From an uncultured Bacteroidales bacterium (GTDB lineage Bacteria > Bacteroidota > Bacteroidia > Bacteroidales > F082): 64,000 nucleotides of DNA. Made by a program: the position numbers and the translations under genes. Under the pieces are notes generated by a model that was not told the origin of the DNA, searched no databases, and saw only the letters and a list, made by a program, of their open reading frames with translations. The stretch is from the NCBI GenBank assembly GCA_946185535.1, contig CAMHJX010000008.1, positions 1 to 64,000 of the forward strand. The letters are read 5' to 3'. Positions 28,265-37,686 of the stretch are shown here, in pieces (positions within the stretch are counted from its first letter, which is position 1; the number at the start of each line of letters is the position of its first letter).

Positions 28265-29431
28265 TTATCCGAATACAGCTTTCAGTTGCTTCATTGCTTC
28301 CTCCACTGTTGCCCTCGGGCAAGCCAAGTTCACACGGAAAAAGCCACTACCAGCTTCCTCGCCAAAGTCCTTGCCTCGGTTGAAACCCAATTGTGCCTCT
28401 TGGGTCATCTTTTGCCAAAGCTCTTTTTCCGAAAGACCATAACCGTTGAAGTCGAGCCACATCATGTAAGTGGCTTGAGGTTTGTGGAACTTGACCTTGG
28501 GTAAGTTCTCGGTTAGGAAATTGGAGACATAGTCGATGTTGCCTTGCACATATTCCAATAGTTGTTCCAGCCATTCGTCACCTTGGTTCATGGCGGTTTG
28601 TGTTGCCACTTTGCCGAAAATATTGCCAAGATGAGCCTCCAAGGCTTCAACATAATCGACATAAGTCTTTCGCAGCTCCTCATTGGGAATGATTGCCGTT
28701 GAGGTGGCTAAACCAGCAAGGTTGAAGGTTTTGGAGGCAGCGTGGAAGGTGATGCTGTTTTGAGCGAACTCCTTATCCAATGAGGCAAATGGATGATGTC
28801 GATAACCAGGCAACACCAAATCGCAGTGGATTTCGTCGGAGATGACTAACACGTTGTTCTTCATGCAGATTTCGCCCAAAAGCAATAACTCGTTTTGCGT
28901 CCAACAACGCCCCACAGGGTTGTGAGGATTGCAGAGAATCAACATTTTAGCTGTTTTGGTTTGCTCAACCAATTGGTCATAATTGAACTCGTAGCCGTCA
29001 CCTCTATTAATTAAGGTGTTGTAAACCAACTTCCGTCCATGGCTGCTGACGGCATGATGGAATGGCGGATACACGGGTGGCTGAATGATGATTTCATCAC
29101 CAGGTTGGGTGAAAGCCAGCACTGCCATATTGAAACCACATACCACACCTGGCACAAACGACATCCAATCCTTATGCACATTCCAATGATGATGCCTAAG
29201 AACCCATTTCCTAATGGCCTCAAAATAAGCTTCATCCTTGAAATGATAGCCGTAGACGGGATGCTCAGCCCTCTTGATGACGGCCTCGCGCACGAATTCA
29301 GGGGTCTCAAAGTCCATGTCGGCCACCCACATGGGCAGCACATCGGGATTGTCGAAGACCTGTTGGCGCAGGTCATATTTAACGCAGTTGGTATCAGCGC
29401 GATTGATGATTTTGTCGAAATCGTATTTCAT
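28265..29431 (-). CDS. MalY/PatB family PLP-dependent aminotransferase (C-S lyase type)
   Basis: A 388-residue fold-type I PLP enzyme. The N-terminal MKYDFDKIINRADTNCVKYD and LPMWVADMDFETPEFVREAV are the hallmarks of the MalY/PatB cystathionine beta-lyase group. The PLP lysine is in FHAASKTFNLAGLATS; the cofactor Asp is in VISDEIHCDLV; a carboxylate-binding Arg is in FFRVNLACPR. It likely cleaves cystathionine or cysteine-type substrates. The frame opens at 29521 but MKYDF at 29431 is the family start. Confidence 0.9.
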   Translation of the reverse strand: MKYDFDKIINRADTNCVKYDLRQQVFDNPDVLPMWVADMDFETPEFVREAVIKRAEHPVYGYHFKDEAYFEAIRKWVLRHHHWNVHKDWMSFVPGVVCGFNMAVLAFTQPGDEIIIQPPVYPPFHHAVSSHGRKLVYNTLINRGDGYEFNYDQLVEQTKTAKMLILCNPHNPVGRCWTQNELLLLGEICMKNNVLVISDEIHCDLVLPGYRHHPFASLDKEFAQNSITFHAASKTFNLAGLATSTAIIPNEELRKTYVDYVEALEAHLGNIFGKVATQTAMNQGDEWLEQLLEYVQGNIDYVSNFLTENLPKVKFHKPQATYMMWLDFNGYGLSEKELWQKMTQEAQLGFNRGKDFGEEAGSGFFRVNLACPRATVEEAMKQLKAVFG

Positions 29432-29503
29432 CGTATTTGAATTTGATGCTGCAAAGTTGCGAAAAAAATCGTGGAGTTTTGCCGCAGGTACGGAAAAAAG
29501 ATG

Positions 29504-29511
29504 TACTTTTG
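29504..29511 (+). promoter_or_regulatory. Promoter of tRNA-Tyr
   Basis: TACTTTTG with a -33 TTTG at 29478-29481 (22-bp spacer), 37 bp before the tRNA. Confidence 0.75.
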
Positions 29512-29548
29512 CAGCGCTCAAGGTAAGAGCAGGGTTCTATAACATTTT

Positions 29549-29630
29549 GGGGGAGTCGCATAGTGGCAATTGCAACAGACTGTAAATCTGTCCGGGAATC
29601 CGTTCGGTGGTTCGAGTCCACCCTCCCCCA
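29549..29630 (+). tRNA. tRNA-Tyr (GTA)
   Basis: A class II tRNA: acceptor GGGGGAG/CTCCCCC, anticodon stem ACAGA/TCTGT around the loop CTGTAAA (anticodon GTA at 29582-29584), a long variable arm (CCGGGAATCCG) and T arm GGTGG-TTCGAGT-CCACC. Discriminator A. The 3' CCA is not encoded (CAT follows). Confidence 0.95.
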
Positions 29631-29637
29631 CATCAAG

Positions 29638-29662
29638 GCGAAGTTTCAGGCTTCGCTTTTTT
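29638..29662 (+). terminator. Terminator of tRNA-Tyr
   Basis: GCGAAG/CTTCGC stem with a 7-nt loop, followed by six T. Confidence 0.8.
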
Positions 29663-29732
29663 GTTGCAATCAATATCAGTTATAATTATCAAATATTTCA
29701 TGTTTTTTTGTTAGTGCTATCAATTTATTGTA

Positions 29733-29740
29733 TATCTTTG
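29733..29740 (+). promoter_or_regulatory. Promoter of the RRM protein gene
   Basis: TATCTTTG followed by CAC, with TTTG at 29707-29710 (22-bp spacer). Confidence 0.7.
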
Positions 29741-29760
29741 CACTACTAATTCAAATCATT

Positions 29761-30081
29761 ATGAAGATTTTTGTCGCCAAACTAGCTTTTAAGACCACTA
29801 CAGAAGATTTAAAAGCCTTGTTCGAGCAATTCGGCACGGTGGAATCATGTAAAGTCATTATGGATCATGAAACGGGACGCTCAAAGTGCTACGGCTTTGT
29901 AGAAATGCCCAACGACGATGAAGCCTATAAGGCCATCGTGGAAACCGATGAAACTGTTTTCATGGGTAACGAGTTGCAAGTCAAGAAGTCACGTCCTCAG
30001 GCTGCCGCTACTCCAAAACAGGAGAAGCCTGCTCGCCCGAAACGTCCTCACCATCCTTACGTCCCTAAGACAGAAGAATAA
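29761..30081 (+). CDS. RRM-type RNA-binding protein
   Basis: A 106-residue protein with one RNA recognition motif: RNP2 (KIFVAKLAF) and RNP1 (KCYGFVEM) around residues 1-75. A basic, proline-rich tail follows (RPQAAATPKQEKPARPKRPHHPYVPK). Such small glycine- or proline-tailed RRM proteins are common in Bacteroidota, where they bind single-stranded RNA and affect many transcripts. The ATG at 29761 gives the canonical start; the frame opens slightly earlier, inside the promoter. Confidence 0.92.
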   Translation: MKIFVAKLAFKTTTEDLKALFEQFGTVESCKVIMDHETGRSKCYGFVEMPNDDEAYKAIVETDETVFMGNELQVKKSRPQAAATPKQEKPARPKRPHHPYVPKTEE

Positions 30082-30137
30082 AACAGACAAATTGTAATTT
30101 TTTCGCTGAATACGGTTTAATACATTAAAAAAAGTCG

Positions 30138-30145
30138 TACCTTTG
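30138..30145 (+). promoter_or_regulatory. Promoter of tRNA-Arg
   Basis: TACCTTTG followed by CACCC, 15 bp before the tRNA. Confidence 0.7.
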
Positions 30146-30160
30146 CACCCGCAAAGCGAT

Positions 30161-30234
30161 GGCCTGGTAGCTCAGCTGGATAGAGCAACAGCCTTCTAAG
30201 CTGTGGGTCTTGGGTTCGAATCCCAACCGGGTCA
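30161..30234 (+). tRNA. tRNA-Arg (TCT)
   Basis: Acceptor GGCCTGG/CCGGGTC (with two G-U pairs), D arm GCTC-AGCTGGATA-GAGC, anticodon stem ACAGC/GCTGT around CTTCTAA (anticodon TCT at 30195-30197), T arm TTGGG-TTCGAAT-CCCAA. Discriminator A; CCA is not encoded. Confidence 0.94.
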
Positions 30235-30245
30235 CGAAGCAATTC

Positions 30246-30282
30246 AACCCCTATCTTGTAAACCAACAAGTTAGGGGTTTTT
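30246..30282 (+). terminator. Terminator of tRNA-Arg
   Basis: AACCCCTA-CTTGT pairs with ACAAG-TAGGGGTT, followed by TTT. Confidence 0.75.
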
Positions 30283-30312
30283 CTTTTTGCGACTTCCTTG
30301 TATCAATGGATA

Positions 30313-30348
30313 CAAAAAAACATCCCAGCCCTTTACGGAACTGGGATG
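30313..30348 (-). terminator. Terminator of the thrS-infC-rpmI-rplT operon
   Basis: On the minus strand CATCCCAG and CTGGGATG form an 8-bp stem followed by seven T. Confidence 0.8.
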
Positions 30349-30377
30349 ATTCGTTATCGATGGAACAATAACGCAAT

Positions 30378-30722
30378 TTACTTCACCTGGTCGACGATGG
30401 CCTTGAAAGCCTCGGGATTGTTGAGGGCGAGGTCGGCAAGGACCTTGCGGTTGATCTCGATACCCGACTTGGTGAGCTTGTCCATGAATTGGCTGTAGTT
30501 CATGCCATATTCACGCACGGCGGCGTTGATACGGACAATCCACAGGCTGCGGAACTCGCGCTTCTTGTTTCTTCTGTCGCGATAAGCGTAGGTTTGACCC
30601 TTTTCGTAAGAGTTCTTCGCCACAGTCCACACGTTCTTTCTCGTGCTGAACTGACCTTTGGTCTTCTTCAGGATTTTCTTTCTTCTGGCTCTTGAAGCCA
30701 CTGCATTGACTGATCTTGTCAT
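30378..30722 (-). CDS. rplT: Ribosomal protein bL20
   Basis: A 114-residue large-subunit protein that binds 23S rRNA early in assembly. The whole sequence matches the family: [55 protein letters not shown] and the C-terminal [16 protein letters not shown]. It is the last gene of the infC-rpmI-rplT group; in other bacteria L20 represses this operon by binding the leader, but I see no leader copy that I could point to. Confidence 0.97.
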   Translation of the reverse strand: MTRSVNAVASRARRKKILKKTKGQFSTRKNVWTVAKNSYEKGQTYAYRDRRNKKREFRSLWIVRINAAVREYGMNYSQFMDKLTKSGIEINRKVLADLALNNPEAFKAIVDQVK

Positions 30723-30798
30723 TTTGTTTGATTTTTTCGTCCAGCGCCTCGCTCCTTTCGAGAACTTTTCTGCTGAGACAAATTACACATTTGGTTAA

Positions 30799-30993
30799 TT
30801 ACATGAGAAGCATTTGTTTCACGACTTTCTCGTCTGCTCTCTCAACGATTGCAGTGTGGTCGAGGTTGCGTTTTCTCTTCTGGCTCTTCTTGGTCAGGAT
30901 GTGGCCATGATAAGCATGCTTTCTCTTCAGCTTGCCGCTACCCGTTACTTGGAAACGCTTCTTGGCAGCGGACTTTGTCTTCATTTTCGGCAT
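30799..30993 (-). CDS. rpmI: Ribosomal protein bL35
   Basis: A 64-residue basic protein, [20 protein letters not shown] followed by [24 protein letters not shown], the typical L35 pattern. It sits 76 bp upstream of rplT and 32 bp downstream of infC. Confidence 0.96.
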   Translation of the reverse strand: MPKMKTKSAAKKRFQVTGSGKLKRKHAYHGHILTKKSQKRKRNLDHTAIVERADEKVVKQMLLM

Positions 30994-31025
30994 TTTACAA
31001 ATAATTTAAAGTATTAAAAATGAGT

Positions 31026-31595
31026 TTATTTCTTTGTTGATTTAGGAGCTATCATCATCTGCATGCGCTTGCCTTCCAACTTGGGCATCATCTCCACCTT
31101 TCCGAACTCTTCCAACTCTTGCGCAAACTTGAGCAATATGATTTCACCTTGTTCCTTGTAGACGATGGAACGGCCTCTGAAAAACACTTCCACCTTCACT
31201 TTCGAACCTTCCTGCAAGAATCGTTTAGCGTGGTTCAGCTTGAACTCGAAGTCGTGGTCGTCGGTTTGGGGTCCGAGTCGGATTTCCTTGATGACGACTT
31301 TGGTGGCCTTGGCTTTCTGTTCCTTCAGGCGCTTCTTCTGGTCGAAAACGAACTTCTTGTAGTCCATCGCCTTGCAGACCGGCGGGTTGGCATCGGGCTG
31401 GATCTCGACGAGGTCGACACCCAATTCCTCTACGATTCTCAAGGCTTCGCGCAAGGGATAAATGTTAGGCTCAACACCCTCGCCCACCAAACGCACCATC
31501 GGGGCTTTCACCTGTTCGTTGATACGGTGGTTGAATCCGTCCTTGTCTTTGTTCGGCTTTTGTCCAGGCCTACCTTTTTGTGGAATCTGTGCTAT
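31026..31595 (-). CDS. infC: Translation initiation factor IF-3, probable non-AUG start
   Basis: IF-3 prevents early subunit joining and proofreads the start codon. N-domain: [22 protein letters not shown]-domain: [33 protein letters not shown]. The first ATG/GTG-type codon in frame (GTG at 31511) would cut into the conserved RINEQ motif. In-frame sequence continues to a TAG at 31608-31610 without any ATG, GTG or TTG. A GGAG ribosome site is 9 nt before an ATA codon (31595), giving (M)[27 protein letters not shown]; an ATT at 31586 is the alternative. Rare starts of infC (AUU in E. coli) allow IF-3 to repress its own synthesis. Confidence 0.85.
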   Translation of the reverse strand: MAQIPQKGRPGQKPNKDKDGFNHRINEQVKAPMVRLVGEGVEPNIYPLREALRIVEELGVDLVEIQPDANPPVCKAMDYKKFVFDQKKRLKEQKAKATKVVIKEIRLGPQTDDHDFEFKLNHAKRFLQEGSKVKVEVFFRGRSIVYKEQGEIILLKFAQELEEFGKVEMMPKLEGKRMQMMIAPKSTKK

Positions 31596-31636
31596 AGTTT
31601 TAGTCTCCTATATTAAGTTTATATTCAGTTAATTAG

Positions 31637-33577
31637 TTATCTCTTGTTCTGTTCCTCTTCGACTTGCTTGCGAATCATCTCTGCGAATGCATCCGTCGGC
31701 ATCGTGCCGAGGTCGACTTGGCCATGCTTGCGCACAGACACTTGATTTTCAGCCGCTTCCTTCTCGCCAACGATAAGCATGTAAGGATATTTCTTCATTT
31801 CAGCATCGCGGATCTTACGGCCGATCTTCTCGTTACGCTCGTCAATGAGGGCGCGAATATCGGACTTTTTCAGATACGATTGCAAATTTTTCGCAAAATC
31901 GAGGTATTTTTCGCTCACGGGGAGGATAATCACCTGGTCGGGAGCCAGCCACAGCGGGAACTCACCAGCGCAGTGCTCGAGCAACACGGCCACGAAACGC
32001 TCCATGGAACCGAAGGGCGCGCGGTGCACCATCACGGGACGGTGTTTCTCATTGTCGGCGCCAATGTAACTCAGGTCGAAACGCTCAGGCAGGTTGTAGT
32101 CCACCTGGATGGTACCCAACTGCCACTTACGGCCGAGGGCGTCCTTCACCATGAAGTCGAGCTTGGGACCATAGAAAGCGGCCTCGCCGTATTCCACATG
32201 AGCGGGCAGACCCTTCTCTGCGCAAGCCTCCTGGATAGCGGCCTCAGCCTTTGCCCAATTCTCATCCGTACCCACATACTTCTCGTGGTCGTTGGGGTCG
32301 CGGAGCGATATCTGTGCTTCAAAGTTCTTGAAGTCAAGAGCCTTGAAGATGATTTCGATGATTTCCATCACGCGGATGAACTCTTCCTTCACCTGGTCGG
32401 GACGGCAGAAGATATGGGCGTCGTCTTGGGTGAACGAACGCACACGGGTTAAGCCGTGGAGTTCGCCACTCTGCTCATAACGGTACACAGTACCGAACTC
32501 AGCGCAGCGGAAAGGCAGATCCTTGTATGAACGCGGCTTCCACTTGAAGATCATGCAGTGGTGAGGGCAGTTCATGGGCTTCAGCAGGTACTCCTCGCCT
32601 TCTTCTGGCGTGGTGATCGGGCGGAAGCTGTCTTCACCGTAGTGGTCCCAGTGACCTGAGGTCACATAGAGTTGCTTGCCACCGATATGGGGCGTGATGA
32701 CTTGTTCATAACCATACTCCTTCTGGATCTTGGTCAGGTACTCCTGCAGGCGAAGACGCAATTCGGTACCTTTGGGCAACCAAATCGGCAGGCCCTTACC
32801 CACAGTGTCGCTGAACATGAAGAGCTCCAACTCGCGGCCCAACTTACGGTGGTCACGTTTCTTGGCTTCTTCGAGCAACACGAGATATTCATCCAGTTCC
32901 TTCTGTTTCGGGAAGGTGATACCATAGACGCGAGTAAGCTGCTTGCGCTTCTCATCGCCACGCCAGTAAGCGCCAGCCAACGAAGTCAGCTTCACAGCCT
33001 TGATGAAGCCTGTGTTCGGGATATGGGGACCGCGGCAGAGGTCGGTGAAAGCACCACATTTATAATAGGTGATAGTACCGTCTTCCAGTTCGCTGATCAG
33101 TTCTTCCTTGTACTCATCACCTTTCTCGGTGAAATACTTCAGGGCCTCGGCCTTGCTCACATCAACGCGCTCGAAGGTCTGCTTCTCGCGGGCCAGTTCA
33201 AGCATCTTCTTCTCGATGGCGACAAGGTCGGTCTCGGTCAGGGTGATGTCGCCCGTGTCGATGTCATAGTAGAAACCAGCGTCCACTGCGGGGCCGATGC
33301 CGAACTTCACGCCTTTATAGAGGGCCTCGATGGCTTCGGCCATGAGGTGGGCCGAAGAGTGCCAGAAGGTAGCCTTACCTTCGGGGTCATCCCAGGTAAA
33401 GAGTTGGATAGTCGCATCCTCGTTGACGGGGCGCATGGCATCCCACATCTTGCCGTTCACTTTGGCGGACAGCACGTTACGTGCCAAACCCTCGCTCAGG
33501 CTCTTGGCGATATCCAGCGGCGTGACACCGGCTTCAAATTGTCTGACACTATTGTCAGGGAAGGTTATGTTAATCAT
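31637..33577 (-). CDS. thrS: Threonyl-tRNA synthetase
   Basis: A 646-residue class II synthetase. TGS domain (1-62, [24 protein letters not shown]), the HxxxH editing domain ([12 protein letters not shown]), a catalytic core with motif 2 ([36 protein letters not shown]) and motif 3 ([13 protein letters not shown]), and the anticodon domain ([15 protein letters not shown]). Zinc ligand Cys in [10 protein letters not shown]. The frame opens at 33676, but the promoter at 33605 excludes that start. It heads an operon with infC, rpmI and rplT, the classical order. Confidence 0.97.
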   Translation of the reverse strand: MINITFPDNSVRQFEAGVTPLDIAKSLSEGLARNVLSAKVNGKMWDAMRPVNEDATIQLFTWDDPEGKATFWHSSAHLMAEAIEALYKGVKFGIGPAVDAGFYYDIDTGDITLTETDLVAIEKKMLELAREKQTFERVDVSKAEALKYFTEKGDEYKEELISELEDGTITYYKCGAFTDLCRGPHIPNTGFIKAVKLTSLAGAYWRGDEKRKQLTRVYGITFPKQKELDEYLVLLEEAKKRDHRKLGRELELFMFSDTVGKGLPIWLPKGTELRLRLQEYLTKIQKEYGYEQVITPHIGGKQLYVTSGHWDHYGEDSFRPITTPEEGEEYLLKPMNCPHHCMIFKWKPRSYKDLPFRCAEFGTVYRYEQSGELHGLTRVRSFTQDDAHIFCRPDQVKEEFIRVMEIIEIIFKALDFKNFEAQISLRDPNDHEKYVGTDENWAKAEAAIQEACAEKGLPAHVEYGEAAFYGPKLDFMVKDALGRKWQLGTIQVDYNLPERFDLSYIGADNEKHRPVMVHRAPFGSMERFVAVLLEHCAGEFPLWLAPDQVIILPVSEKYLDFAKNLQSYLKKSDIRALIDERNEKIGRKIRDAEMKKYPYMLIVGEKEAAENQVSVRKHGQVDLGTMPTDAFAEMIRKQVEEEQNKR

Positions 33578-33604
33578 ATAAATAGGTCTTTTTGAAAGCG
33601 GCTG

Positions 33605-33612
33605 CAAAAGTA
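33605..33612 (-). promoter_or_regulatory. Promoter of the thrS operon
   Basis: TACTTTTG followed by CAGCC on the minus strand, 27 bp before the thrS ATG. Confidence 0.7.
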
Positions 33613-33684
33613 CAAAATATTTCGTTACGATTAGCAGATTCTCAGCCTTTGAGAATTTTTTTTTCACTTTATTCATAAAAATGC

Positions 33685-33692
33685 TACATTTG
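33685..33692 (+). promoter_or_regulatory. Promoter of the SGNH/C10 protease operon
   Basis: TACATTTG followed by CGCC, 16 bp before the SGNH hydrolase ATG. Confidence 0.65.
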
Positions 33693-33708
33693 CGCCAAAA
33701 TTTGAAAT

Positions 33709-34386
33709 ATGAAGAAACGTTTCATACTCATCATTTTTGTTATCATGTCGATTTTTGGTTATTCCCAAGACTGGTTCGGCTTCAATCGCTATAAGGCCGA
33801 TAACGAACGCATTATTGCCAGTGGAAACTACCCAGAAGTGGTCTTTATGGGCAACTCTATTACCGATAATTGGGCCTATTTCCATCCCGATTTCTTCAGC
33901 AGCCACAACTTCTGCGGAAGGGGAATCGGTGGTCAGACCTCTGCACAGATGCTTGTGCGGTTCACCGCCGACGTCATCGACCTTCAGCCAAAGGCTGTGG
34001 TCATCATGGCTGGCACCAACGATGTGGCACACAACGAATATTGGGTGTCGCCCGAACGAGTGGTCGACAACATTGTTGCCATGTGCAACCAAGCCCAAGC
34101 CCATGGCATCGTGCCCATCATCAGCTCCATCCCACCCTGCTCAGAATTTCCATGGCGTAAAGAAATTAAAAATCCAGGGCAGACCATCGTAGACATCAAT
34201 AAGAGCCTGAAGGCATATGCCGATGCGAATGGGATAATTTACCTCGACTACCATTCGGCTCTCACTGACGAGAACCTCGGTCTTTCCAAGACGCTCAGCG
34301 ATGACGGCTGTCATCCTAATCCTGACACTTATTTCACTATGGAAGACATGGTCATGGAGGCTATTCAAAACGCATTAAAACAATAA
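33709..34386 (+). CDS. Secreted SGNH/GDSL hydrolase
   Basis: A 225-residue protein with a signal peptide (SIFGYSQ). SGNH blocks: Ser50 in VFMGNSIT, Gly in GIGGQTS, Asn in MAGTNDV and the Asp/His pair in SDDGCHPN. It is probably an esterase that removes acyl or acetyl groups from carbohydrates. It is the first gene of an apparent four-gene operon: 11 bp to the C10 protease gene. Confidence 0.88.
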   Translation: MKKRFILIIFVIMSIFGYSQDWFGFNRYKADNERIIASGNYPEVVFMGNSITDNWAYFHPDFFSSHNFCGRGIGGQTSAQMLVRFTADVIDLQPKAVVIMAGTNDVAHNEYWVSPERVVDNIVAMCNQAQAHGIVPIISSIPPCSEFPWRKEIKNPGQTIVDINKSLKAYADANGIIYLDYHSALTDENLGLSKTLSDDGCHPNPDTYFTMEDMVMEAIQNALKQ

Positions 34387-34397
34387 CAAATATCACT

Positions 34398-37043
34398 ATG
34401 AAAAGACTATCTCTCGTTTTACTACTGGTTTTTGCCTCGCTTTCCCAAACTTTTGCGCAATCCACTGTCGATAAAGCATTGGCTTACAAAACAGCGCAAG
34501 CATTTGCTGACGCTCATCAGGACTTCAAGGGACAAAGTTTGGATTTGGTATCTTCTGACGGAAACTATATTTACAACATCGGTAACCAAGGCTTTATCAT
34601 CATTTCTGGCAATACTGTGCTTCCGCCTGTCTTGGGCTGGTCCAATCAAGGCAATTTTCCCGACATGGAAGATGCTCCAGAGAATTTTGCCTCATGGATA
34701 GCACATTATTCCGAGATGATCGATTTTGCCGTCGCCAACAGCATCGCTCCTGAGGAGAAAATCCAACGCCAATGGGACAATGCTTCTCATGGCATCTTCG
34801 GGACGCGAAACAGCCAAACCGTTGATCCTTTGGTCAGTACGCGCTGGAACCAGGACTGCTACTACAACGAGTATTGTCCAGAGACAGATGGTGGTTGGTG
34901 GTGGGGTGGCCCTTGCGGTCACTGCTATGCGGGCTGTGTGGCTACTGCCATGGGACAGGTAATGAAGTATTGGGACTATCCTGAGACGGGCTTTGGCTCA
35001 CATAGCTACACACACAGTCAATACGGTGAACAAAGCGCCAACTTTGCCGCTACCACTTACCATTGGGATAATATGCCTAACGAGATTTGGAATAGCAACG
35101 ATGCCATAGCCACCTTGCTGTACCACTGTGGTGTGAGCGTCAACATGAACTATTCGGCTTCGGGCAGTGGAGCGCAGTCGGCCGACGTGGAGACCGCACT
35201 TCGCTCCTACTTTGGATACTGCGGCGCAAAATACCGCCAAAAGAGCAGTTACCAAGAAGAGGCATGGATTGCCATGCTGAAAGCCGACCTTGACCAGTCA
35301 CATCCCATATATTACTCTGGCGCCAACGGCGACAGTGGCCACGCCTTTGTCTGCGATGGCTATGACGACAACGACCTCTTCCACTTCAACTTCGGATGGA
35401 GCGGCAGCGGCGACGCATTTTATTCGACCTACGACGTAAACGGTTTCAATCAAGGTCAGGCCGTGGTGACCAACATCTATCCTGTCAGTATCCAAGCCGA
35501 TGACAACGGCATCATCTATGTCAGCGAAAATGGCACTGGCGACGGATCCTCGTGGAGCAACGCCACCAACAAGTTGCAGTTTGCCTCAGCCCTCTCAAGT
35601 GGCGGCGGCACCAAGGTCTGGGTGAAGTCGGGTATCTATTTTGGCGACACCACCGACATGGAAGGTGCATTCAGTATATCGCCCAACAATCGTATCTATG
35701 GTGGATTTGAAGGCACCGAAGGCCCCGACTTTGACCTCTCGCTTCGTGACTTCGACAAGTTTCCTACCATCCTCGATGGACAGGGTGCTCGGCGAGTGTT
35801 ACTGCAAGACCAAGCCTTCACTTCAGCTACCATGCCTGTTTGGGACGGTTTCACCATCCAAAACGGAGCCATCGGTAGCGGTGCAGGAGCCTACCTGAAC
35901 AACTATGTCACGCTGAACAACTGCACTATCATCAACAACACCGCCACTATGTACGGTGGTGGCATTTACATCAACTCAACGGGTGGCACTGCGCATGTCA
36001 CTTTGAACAATTGCTGTATCACAGACAATAGCGCCTCGATGGGAGGTGGCGTGTGCGACCGTGTCGGAGCTGATTACAACAACTGCCGCATCAGTAACAA
36101 CATTGCCACAACCAAGGGTGGTGGAATATACCTCTATAATAACACAGAGCCGACACTCAAAAACTGCATCATTAGTAACAATTCGGCAAAAAACGCAGGC
36201 GGCATGTATGCCCGAGGCAAGTTCACTGCCTACAATTGTGATTTCGTGATGAACCTCGCCACGGAGAGCATCGGAGGCGTCTATCATGAGGAAAGGCACA
36301 ACAAATACATTAACTGCATCCTATGGGGCAACATGGCCAACGGTCAGCCGAGCCAGGTGGATGGTGTGAGTGATTATGAGTACTGTGCTGTGCAAGGTGG
36401 AGTCGAAGGCACAGAGATAACCAATCTGTCAACCGAAAACAGTGGCGTTGAACCTGGTTGTTATGTGCGATTCAATCATCCCGCCCAAGGCGCAGGAGCC
36501 GAATATCACAACAGCAATTGGAGCATTCATCCGCGCAGTATCTGCCTCAATGCAGGCAAGCCTTACACTACAGGTTTGGGTAATACCGACATTGCAGGCA
36601 ATCTTCGCCTTCAGAAAGGTCGCGTTGAAATAGGTGCTTACGAGAGCTGCGCTTCGCTCACCTTGGTTGAAGACAATTTATATGAAAGCGATACTCCGTA
36701 TTGGTTCTTCAGCCGTCCGTTGACCGAGCCTGGCTACTACACCCATGTCCTCGAAGGTTCTGACTGCGACAGCGTCATCGGCCTCACTTTGATGGTTTTG
36801 GAAGGCGTAACTGAAACTTCTGAAAATGCCATACAGGTATGGCCGAATCCCACAAAAGGCCTGCTGCACATCGAAGCGCAAGACATTGACAAACTAGAAA
36901 TCCGCAATCTTTTAGGGCAGTTGGTATTGGAAGCAAGAAAAGCTGAAATCCTCAGCCTCGAAGGATTAGAAAAAGGCGTTTATTTCTTGATTGCCAGCAA
37001 TAAAAACGGAGTAAAGACCGTTACCAAGGTAATCAAGGAGTAA
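34398..37043 (+). CDS. C10 (streptopain-type) cysteine protease with beta-helix and T9SS tail
   Basis: An 881-residue secreted protein with a signal peptide (QTFAQ) and a propeptide region to about 140. The C10 protease domain (about 145-365) has nucleophile Cys180 in GCVATAMGQVMKYW and His315 in GDSGHAFVCDGY. Next comes a right-handed parallel beta-helix (about 375-720) with repeats such as LNNCTIINNTATMYGGGIYI and LKNCIISNNSAKNAGGMY. The T9SS sorting domain closes the chain (VWPNPTKGLLHIEAQDI..YFLIA). The helix may bind glycans or act as a surface stalk. Both catalytic residues are intact, so the protease is likely active. Confidence 0.88.
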   Translation: MKRLSLVLLLVFASLSQTFAQSTVDKALAYKTAQAFADAHQDFKGQSLDLVSSDGNYIYNIGNQGFIIISGNTVLPPVLGWSNQGNFPDMEDAPENFASWIAHYSEMIDFAVANSIAPEEKIQRQWDNASHGIFGTRNSQTVDPLVSTRWNQDCYYNEYCPETDGGWWWGGPCGHCYAGCVATAMGQVMKYWDYPETGFGSHSYTHSQYGEQSANFAATTYHWDNMPNEIWNSNDAIATLLYHCGVSVNMNYSASGSGAQSADVETALRSYFGYCGAKYRQKSSYQEEAWIAMLKADLDQSHPIYYSGANGDSGHAFVCDGYDDNDLFHFNFGWSGSGDAFYSTYDVNGFNQGQAVVTNIYPVSIQADDNGIIYVSENGTGDGSSWSNATNKLQFASALSSGGGTKVWVKSGIYFGDTTDMEGAFSISPNNRIYGGFEGTEGPDFDLSLRDFDKFPTILDGQGARRVLLQDQAFTSATMPVWDGFTIQNGAIGSGAGAYLNNYVTLNNCTIINNTATMYGGGIYINSTGGTAHVTLNNCCITDNSASMGGGVCDRVGADYNNCRISNNIATTKGGGIYLYNNTEPTLKNCIISNNSAKNAGGMYARGKFTAYNCDFVMNLATESIGGVYHEERHNKYINCILWGNMANGQPSQVDGVSDYEYCAVQGGVEGTEITNLSTENSGVEPGCYVRFNHPAQGAGAEYHNSNWSIHPRSICLNAGKPYTTGLGNTDIAGNLRLQKGRVEIGAYESCASLTLVEDNLYESDTPYWFFSRPLTEPGYYTHVLEGSDCDSVIGLTLMVLEGVTETSENAIQVWPNPTKGLLHIEAQDIDKLEIRNLLGQLVLEARKAEILSLEGLEKGVYFLIASNKNGVKTVTKVIKE

Positions 37044-37047
37044 AACC

Positions 37048-37686
37048 ATGAAAAGACTTGCATTCGTATTTTCCATTATTCTTATTGCCTTCGCATCATG
37101 CAATAGGACTGACAATTACATTATCCCTGTGGATTACGAAAAGTATTACGAGGGTATCACCAGTCTAACCGAAAAGGAAGGCCAAGAGCTCAGCCAAAGG
37201 ATTTATATGGATTGGTACAACAATACGATGGGAAAGGAAATACCTGACCTCAATGTGAAAGACCTCGATGGGAAAACCGTCAAACTCAAGAAATGGCTTA
37301 AAAGAGAAACCATCCTCGTTTTCACCGACACGCATTGTGGATTTGGGAAGGAAGAGGTTGAAAAAGAATTACCAATAGCCATCGGCAACATGAAGGATGA
37401 ACTTGTTGGCATTGACATTCTGTGCCTCGTTGAAGACGCTGAGATTTCAGCACCTGGAGAAGCGCTTGATTATGCCAAAAGCCTTCAAGGCAGTTACAAC
37501 AATATATTCATCATCGATCAACAGGATGCCTTACGGATGAACCTCACTGGCAGTCCCACAAAATTTTACATTGACAAAGACCAAATTGTAAGACAAGTCC
37601 ACATTGGTTTTGCTATGAATCAGGAACAGCGTGAGGAAAGCATCCGACAAGGAATCTCACTAATGAAAAAGGAAAAGCAAAAATGA
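37048..37686 (+). CDS. Redoxin-fold lipoprotein with single-cysteine motif
   Basis: A 212-residue lipoprotein (FASC, Cys18) with a thioredoxin-like fold: GKEIPDLNVKDLDGKTVKLKKW, then ILVFTDTHCGFGKEEVEKELP and the cis-Pro region GSPTKFYID. The active site is C-G-F-G: Cys97 is kept and the second Cys is Gly100, so it cannot act as a normal dithiol TlpA-type reductase. It may be a peroxidase-like or glutathionylation-type member, or a thiol chaperone. It follows the protease gene by 4 bp and overlaps msrA by ATGA. Confidence 0.75.
   Translation: MKRLAFVFSIILIAFASCNRTDNYIIPVDYEKYYEGITSLTEKEGQELSQRIYMDWYNNTMGKEIPDLNVKDLDGKTVKLKKWLKRETILVFTDTHCGFGKEEVEKELPIAIGNMKDELVGIDILCLVEDAEISAPGEALDYAKSLQGSYNNIFIIDQQDALRMNLTGSPTKFYIDKDQIVRQVHIGFAMNQEQREESIRQGISLMKKEKQK

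Noticed and set aside
31664-33595. Long plus-strand frames opposite thrS
   Set aside because: Antisense shadows of a strongly coding gene; no signal, motif or promoter.
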